Assembly (NCBI RefSeq): GCF_000022565.1
Contig: NC_012483.1
Coordinates: 2,108,001 to 2,172,000, forward strand
Length of the DNA: 64,000 bases
Direction of reading: 5' to 3'
DNA from: Acidobacterium capsulatum ATCC 51196
GTDB taxonomy: Bacteria > Acidobacteriota > Terriglobia > Terriglobales > Acidobacteriaceae
Numbering within the stretch: the first letter of the stretch is position 1; each line of letters begins with the position of its first letter. The notes beneath the pieces are model-generated. The model was not told where the DNA came from. It saw only the letters and a list, made by a program, of their open reading frames with translations, and ran no database searches. Made by a program: the position numbers and the translations under genes. Shown one piece after another: positions 60,326-64,000 of this stretch.

Positions 60326-61135
60326 GTGTATCCCCGCCTCTTCCAGTTCGGACCCTTCGCCGTGCCCACTTACGGCATGTTCTCCGCGCTGGCCATGGTG
60401 GCCATGCTGCTGCTCGTGGTGCATCTGGCGCGGCGTCTCGATCTGCCGCAGGAAAAGCTCTGGAACCTCACCATCCTCGCGCTCCTGACCGGCCTCATCG
60501 CCAGCAAGCTGCTACTGATTCCCACGCACTTCTGGATCTTCCGCGCGCACCCCTTCTGGGTGCTCGGCCTCTCGACGCGCTATGACCCGTGGATTCCCGG
60601 CGTCTCGGCCGCGCTCGGCATCGCCATGGCCTGGCTCTACGTCATGGCCGAGGGGTTGCCGCTGCGCCGCACCCTCGATGCCCTCGCGCCCGCCGTCACG
60701 CTGGCCCTCGGCCTGCAGGCTATCGGAGCCTTTCTGGCCGGGGCAAACTTCGGCACGCCCACCCGCGCGGCCTGGGCCGTCACCTACCACAGCACGCAGG
60801 CCTCGCTCTGGTATGGCACGCCGCTCGACCGCCCCCTGCAGCCCACGCAGCTCTACCACGCCGGGCTCTGTGCGCTGCTGCTCGTTGCCCTGCTCGTCTG
60901 GCTACCACGCCGCGCGCAGGATGGCGAGCTCGCCGGCCTTTGGCTCTTCGCCTACGGCATCGCACGCTTCTTTTTAGAGTTTTATCGCGGCGCGGCCTCG
61001 CCTGTGGGCATCTTCACGGCCACACAATGGCTCGCGCTGGCTATGGTGCTCACGAGCGCCGTGCTGCTCTGGAAGCACACACCCGCCACCCCCCAAGTTT
61101 CCGAAACCAGCCCTGAGATTCCGGCACACCTATGA
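60326..61135 (+). CDS. lgt: Prolipoprotein diacylglyceryl transferase-like protein
   Basis: Lgt family membrane protein (269 residues, about seven helices), transferring diacylglycerol to the lipobox Cys of prolipoproteins. Landmarks: FGPFAVPTYGMFSALAMVAML, PWIPGVSAALGIAMAWL, QAIGAFLAGANFGTPT and RPLQPTQLYHA. The RxGNFxNGE signature is degenerate (IGAFLAGANFG), so this is a divergent or secondary Lgt. The GTG start fits MYPRLFQFGPFAVPTYG. Its stop overlaps the rluD ATG by 4 bases. Confidence 0.85.
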   Translation: MYPRLFQFGPFAVPTYGMFSALAMVAMLLLVVHLARRLDLPQEKLWNLTILALLTGLIASKLLLIPTHFWIFRAHPFWVLGLSTRYDPWIPGVSAALGIAMAWLYVMAEGLPLRRTLDALAPAVTLALGLQAIGAFLAGANFGTPTRAAWAVTYHSTQASLWYGTPLDRPLQPTQLYHAGLCALLLVALLVWLPRRAQDGELAGLWLFAYGIARFFLEFYRGAASPVGIFTATQWLALAMVLTSAVLLWKHTPATPQVSETSPEIPAHL

Positions 61136-62199
61136 GCAAGAAATCCCAAGCCGCCGAACACGCCCCGAACCAAAGCGAAGCCCCGGGCAAAGACCATGCC
61201 CCGCAGATCCAGCACTTCACCGTGCCCGCCGAGGCCGCCGGGCAGCGCCTCGACGCCTGGCTCACCACGCAGTTGCCCGACGTGAGCCGCTCGCGCGTCA
61301 AGCTGCTGCTCGACGATGGCCAGGTCACGGTGGATAGCCTGAAAGAGCGCGCCTCGCTCAAGCTGCGCGGCGGCGAGTCCGTGGAAGTGCGCGGCGAACC
61401 GGCCCCGCCTCCGCTGCGGGCCATGGCCGAAGACATTCCGCTCGACATCATCTACGAGGACAAGGACCTCATCGTCGTCAACAAGCCCGCGGGCATGATG
61501 GTGCATGCCGGTTCCGGCGCAACCGACAGCGCGCGCAACCGCGGCACGCTCGTCAATGCGCTGCTTGGCCGCCAGGAGAAGCTCTCAAAGACCGGTGGCG
61601 ACTTGCGCCCCGGCATCGTACACCGGCTCGACAAAGAGACCAGCGGCCTCATCATCGTCGCCCGCAATGACGCCGCCCACCAGCGGCTGGCCGAGATGTT
61701 TTCGCAGCGTGAGATTCACAAGACCTACCTCGCGCTCGTACACGGCCACATTGCGGAGGATCGCGGCACCATCAACGCCGCCATCGCGCGCGACGTCATC
61801 CGCCGCACCCGCATGACCACGCGCCGCACCGAGGGCGCGCGCACGGCAATCTCGCACTATCGCGTGCAGCGCCGCATCGAGACGCGCTGGGGCAAGTTCA
61901 CGCTCGTCTCCGTCAGAATTGAGACCGGCCGCACACACCAGATTCGCGTACACCTCTCGTCCATCGGTCACCCGGTGGTCGGCGACACCCACTACGGAGC
62001 GCCCACGACCATCGTGCTGCCGGTGGCCAACCGGGCACGGCGCAAGCAATTGCCCGCGCCCGAGGGTCTCTCACTGCCGCGCAACTTTCTGCATGCGGCC
62101 GAGCTTAAATTCCCACACCCGCGCAGCGAAAAGCCCCTGCACCTCGAAGCCCCGCTGCCGGCCGAACTGGTCGCATTTCTGGAGCAGCTGGAATCCTGA
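61132..62199 (+). CDS. Ribosomal large subunit pseudouridine synthase, RluD-like
   Basis: RluA/RluD-family enzyme (355 residues). An S4 domain (about 35-95: GQRLDAWLTTQLPDVSRSRVKLLLDDGQVTVD) precedes the catalytic domain, with Asp167 in HRLDKETSGLIIVARND. Later motifs: KTYLALVHGH and RIETGRTHQIRVHLSSIGHPVVGD. The N-terminal 35 residues are a Lys/Ala/Pro-rich extension. Coupled to lgt by ATGA. RluD (positions 1911/1915/1917) or RluC/B specificity cannot be told apart here. Confidence 0.92.
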   Translation: MSKKSQAAEHAPNQSEAPGKDHAPQIQHFTVPAEAAGQRLDAWLTTQLPDVSRSRVKLLLDDGQVTVDSLKERASLKLRGGESVEVRGEPAPPPLRAMAEDIPLDIIYEDKDLIVVNKPAGMMVHAGSGATDSARNRGTLVNALLGRQEKLSKTGGDLRPGIVHRLDKETSGLIIVARNDAAHQRLAEMFSQREIHKTYLALVHGHIAEDRGTINAAIARDVIRRTRMTTRRTEGARTAISHYRVQRRIETRWGKFTLVSVRIETGRTHQIRVHLSSIGHPVVGDTHYGAPTTIVLPVANRARRKQLPAPEGLSLPRNFLHAAELKFPHPRSEKPLHLEAPLPAELVAFLEQLES

Positions 62200-62263
62200 G
62201 AGCCGCCCGGGTCTTCCCTGCGGCCGTTCTTACCCGGGCCGGAAACCCGAGCACCCTTTTCCC

Positions 62264-62303
62264 AACTGAAGCCTGACAACTGACAACTGGGGACTGACAA
62301 CTG
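62264..62303 (+). repeat. Short CTGACAACT repeat
   Basis: CTGACAACTGACAACT... and GACTGACAACTG: three GACAACT units with a gap, between rluD and ohr. Related in style to, but not identical with, the CTGACYYG arrays. Confidence 0.5.
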
Positions 62304-62365
62304 TCCTCCCCGGTCTTCGATATGCTGTGGAGTCACCCATTTTCAGCACCCAGGAGAGCCTCCGC

Positions 62366-62800
62366 ATGAAAGTCCTCTACACCTCTGACGTCACCGCTAC
62401 CGGAGCACGCCACGGCCACGTGCGCAGCAGCGACGGCCTGCTTGACGCGCCTCTCGCGCTGCCCAAAGAGATGGGCGGCAACGGCGGCGCCACCAATCCC
62501 GAGCAGCTCTTTGCCGCCGGCTACGCCGCCTGCTTTGGCGGAGCGGTGGAATATCTTGCCGCCCAGCAGAAGCTGCGCACCGGCGAGGTCACCGTGCGCG
62601 CCCAGGTCGGCATTGGCCCCTATGACGAAGGCCAGGGCGAGGGATTCACCCTCTGCGTCGCGCTCGACATCACCCTGCCCGAGCTCACGCAGGCCGAGGC
62701 CGAAGCGCTGGTGGCCCACGCGCATCGCACCTGCCCCTATTCCAACGCCACGCGCGGCAACATCGACGTCACCCTCACCGCGCACGGCGGCAAGGCATAA
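62366..62800 (+). CDS. ohr: Organic hydroperoxide resistance protein Ohr
   Basis: Thiol peroxidase of the Ohr/OsmC family (144 residues) that reduces organic hydroperoxides. The two redox cysteines are Cys56 (YAACFGGAVEYLA) and Cys123 (RTCPYSNATRGN); the N-terminal motif TSDVTATGARHGHVRSSDG matches. AGGAGAGCCTCCGC precedes ATG 62366; the longer frame starting at 62327 is not used. No OhrR gene is beside it, so control is unknown. Confidence 0.92.
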   Translation: MKVLYTSDVTATGARHGHVRSSDGLLDAPLALPKEMGGNGGATNPEQLFAAGYAACFGGAVEYLAAQQKLRTGEVTVRAQVGIGPYDEGQGEGFTLCVALDITLPELTQAEAEALVAHAHRTCPYSNATRGNIDVTLTAHGGKA

Positions 62801-62843
62801 GGCTCATTCTTACGGCTGATGGCAAAACCCGCAGTTTTGAAGG

Positions 62844-62895
62844 GGCAGGGCTTCAGCCCTGCCATAAACGCAACAAAGTCCATCGGCCTTTAGGC
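62844..62895. repeat. REP-like palindromic element
   Basis: GGCAGGGC TTCA GCCCTGCC (62844-62863) and GGCC TTTA GGCC (62884-62895), same style as 7801-7856. Intergenic between ohr and the desaturase. Confidence 0.6.
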
Positions 62896-62972
62896 CCTGA
62901 GGGATGAATTCTTGATCCTTTCCGATCCTGGCCAGCGGCCTGCTTTCTTTCGGCCTGTTTTCCATTCCGGGC

Positions 62973-63013
62973 AAACCCGGCTTTCCCGGTTTTATCCGCC
63001 GAAAGCCGGGTTT
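62973..63013. repeat. 13-bp perfect inverted repeat
   Basis: AAACCCGGCTTTC (62973-62985) and GAAAGCCGGGTTT (63001-63013) pair fully around a 15-base loop. It lies in the 373-bp gap before the desaturase, may terminate ohr or insulate the two genes. Confidence 0.6.
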
Positions 63014-63173
63014 ACCGGAAATTCGCCGTCCGGCCACCCCCATCAGGTAGACTAGGGATAGCTCCAGACTTCCGTATGCCTGCATTCGCAGGCGCTCTGG
63101 AGAGTATCACCACAGCCGAGACGAGATCTGTTGCACGCCATCTGATCCACGTTCTTTGCTGGATCAGAGGAAT

Positions 63174-64000
63174 ATGTCCAAATCTTTCGTCGAAGAATCC
63201 CCCACAGTCAGCACGCAGCAGATGCAGGCGGATGCCCAGCATTTTGTTCAAAGCAAGTCGAAGGCACTCAACTTTTCCTTCGCCGCTGTTCTCACCCTCA
63301 TGCACGTCGGCGCCATCGCCGCCCTGTTCTACTTCAAGTGGTCTGCCGTCGGCGCGTTCCTGGTCATGTGGGTCATCGCGCAAAACATCGGCATCGCCAT
63401 GAGCTACCACAGGCTGCTCACGCACCGTGGTTATGTGGTGCCCAAATGGCTGGAATACACCATGGCCATCTGCTCCACCATGGCCATGCAGGGCGGCCCC
63501 ATCTACTGGGTGGCCGTTCATCGCCTGCACCATCAGCTCACTGACAAGCCCGGCGACCCGCACTCCCCGCGCGACGGCGTGTGGTGGTCGCATGTGGGCT
63601 GGATTCTCTACGGCACGCTGCACAACGGCGATCCCGCGCTGGCACGCTACGCGCCTGACCTCATTCGCGACCGCTTCTACGTCTGGCTGAGCCGCTTCCA
63701 CCTGGTTCCGCTGGCGCTGGCCGGCGGCGTGCTCTATTACTTTGGCGGATGGTCATGGCTGCTCTGGGGCATTCCCCTGCGCGTCGTGCTCGGCTGGCAC
63801 ACCACCTGGCTGGTCAACTCGGCCACGCACCTGTGGGGCTACCGCAACTTTGATACGCGCGATGACTCACGCAACAACGTCCTCGTGGCCATCATCTCGG
63901 GCGGCGAAGGCTGGCACAACAATCATCACGCGCACCCGGTCTCGGCCACCCACGGCATGGCCTGGTATGAGATTGACGTCAACTACTGGGGCATCCGCCT
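63174..64000 (+). CDS. Acyl-CoA/fatty acid desaturase, incomplete at window end
   Basis: Partial gene: ATG at 63174 with AGAGGAAT upstream, still open at base 64000 (about 275 residues seen). A non-haem di-iron membrane desaturase with all three His boxes: SYHRLLTHRGY (HxxxxH), VHRLHHQLTD (HxxHH) and WHNNHHAHP (HxxHH). Hydrophobic helices before and between the boxes match the Delta-9 type that converts saturated acyl chains to monounsaturated ones, so it adjusts membrane fluidity. The C-terminal end is outside the window. Confidence 0.92.
   Translation, partial: MSKSFVEESPTVSTQQMQADAQHFVQSKSKALNFSFAAVLTLMHVGAIAALFYFKWSAVGAFLVMWVIAQNIGIAMSYHRLLTHRGYVVPKWLEYTMAICSTMAMQGGPIYWVAVHRLHHQLTDKPGDPHSPRDGVWWSHVGWILYGTLHNGDPALARYAPDLIRDRFYVWLSRFHLVPLALAGGVLYYFGGWSWLLWGIPLRVVLGWHTTWLVNSATHLWGYRNFDTRDDSRNNVLVAIISGGEGWHNNHHAHPVSATHGMAWYEIDVNYWGIR

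Overview
The window looks like a chromosomal stretch of a high-GC Acidobacteriota, most likely class Terriglobia (the Acidobacterium/Granulicella/Terriglobus group). The evidence is a VWFA protein of the acidobacterial type, many short secreted proteins of unknown function, scattered GGGCTTCAGCCC-type hairpin repeats, and mostly core genes with no phage or transposase. Assignment to a genus is inference. No rRNA, tRNA, CRISPR array or insertion sequence was seen.

Layout. 1-4.1 kb: YIP1 membrane protein, acpP-fabF (minus) and rmuC. 4.1-5.2 kb: a non-coding block with three TGTGAAT/ATTCACA palindromes and an octamer array, then a HIT protein. 5.2-7.7 kb: a stand-alone ATPase and a polysaccharide deacetylase, with two related 47-bp repeats. 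7.9-13.1 kb: metK, a secreted protein, an orphan histidine kinase, recX. 13.2-18.5 kb: a coiled-coil membrane protein, thiO, citrate synthase, an SDR dehydrogenase and a secreted protein. 18.6-27.3 kb: an enlarged PcrA/UvrD helicase, a 51-aa basic protein, an amino-acid permease, a YjbR protein, a GT39/epimerase pair and rpmB. 27.3-33.9 kb: a metallopeptidase, then the sulfate assimilation operon cysD-cysN-cysH-tauE, msrB and ridA. 34-42.2 kb: VWA protein, ligA, sedolisin, acyl-CoA carboxylase beta, a 56-aa Cys-rich membrane protein and a Y-family polymerase. 42.4-47.1 kb: csbD, gluQ, a HigBA-like toxin-antitoxin pair coupled to dnaG, and a DnaC-like loader. 47.5-55 kb: asparagine synthase, a candidate structured RNA, DinB-like protein, pseudo-rhomboid, M28 peptidase, LysW-like zinc ribbon, gamma carbonic anhydrase. 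55-64 kb: pheS - four-helix-bundle gene - pheT, zapB-like, zapA, 6S RNA, lgt, rluD, ohr and a desaturase cut by the window end.

The most striking item is a 30-codon leader ORF (32889-32981, minus) with 12 Cys codons, including a CCCC run directly before its stop, placed between msrB and cysD. It looks like a cysteine-sensing attenuator for the sulfate assimilation operon. The same operon encodes a CysN with a shrunken APS-kinase-like tail lacking the P-loop, and a CysH with the CC...CxxC iron-sulfur ligands. Together these suggest a pathway that reduces APS directly.

Other notable items: five degenerate CTGACYYG octamer arrays, two of which bracket in opposite orientation a gene inserted between pheS and pheT; a toxin-antitoxin operator followed by toxin, antitoxin and dnaG in one overlapping run; a rhomboid lacking both catalytic residues; a short PheT without the tRNA-binding OB domain; and an unexplained, probably transcribed region ending in a strong terminator at 50.69 kb.
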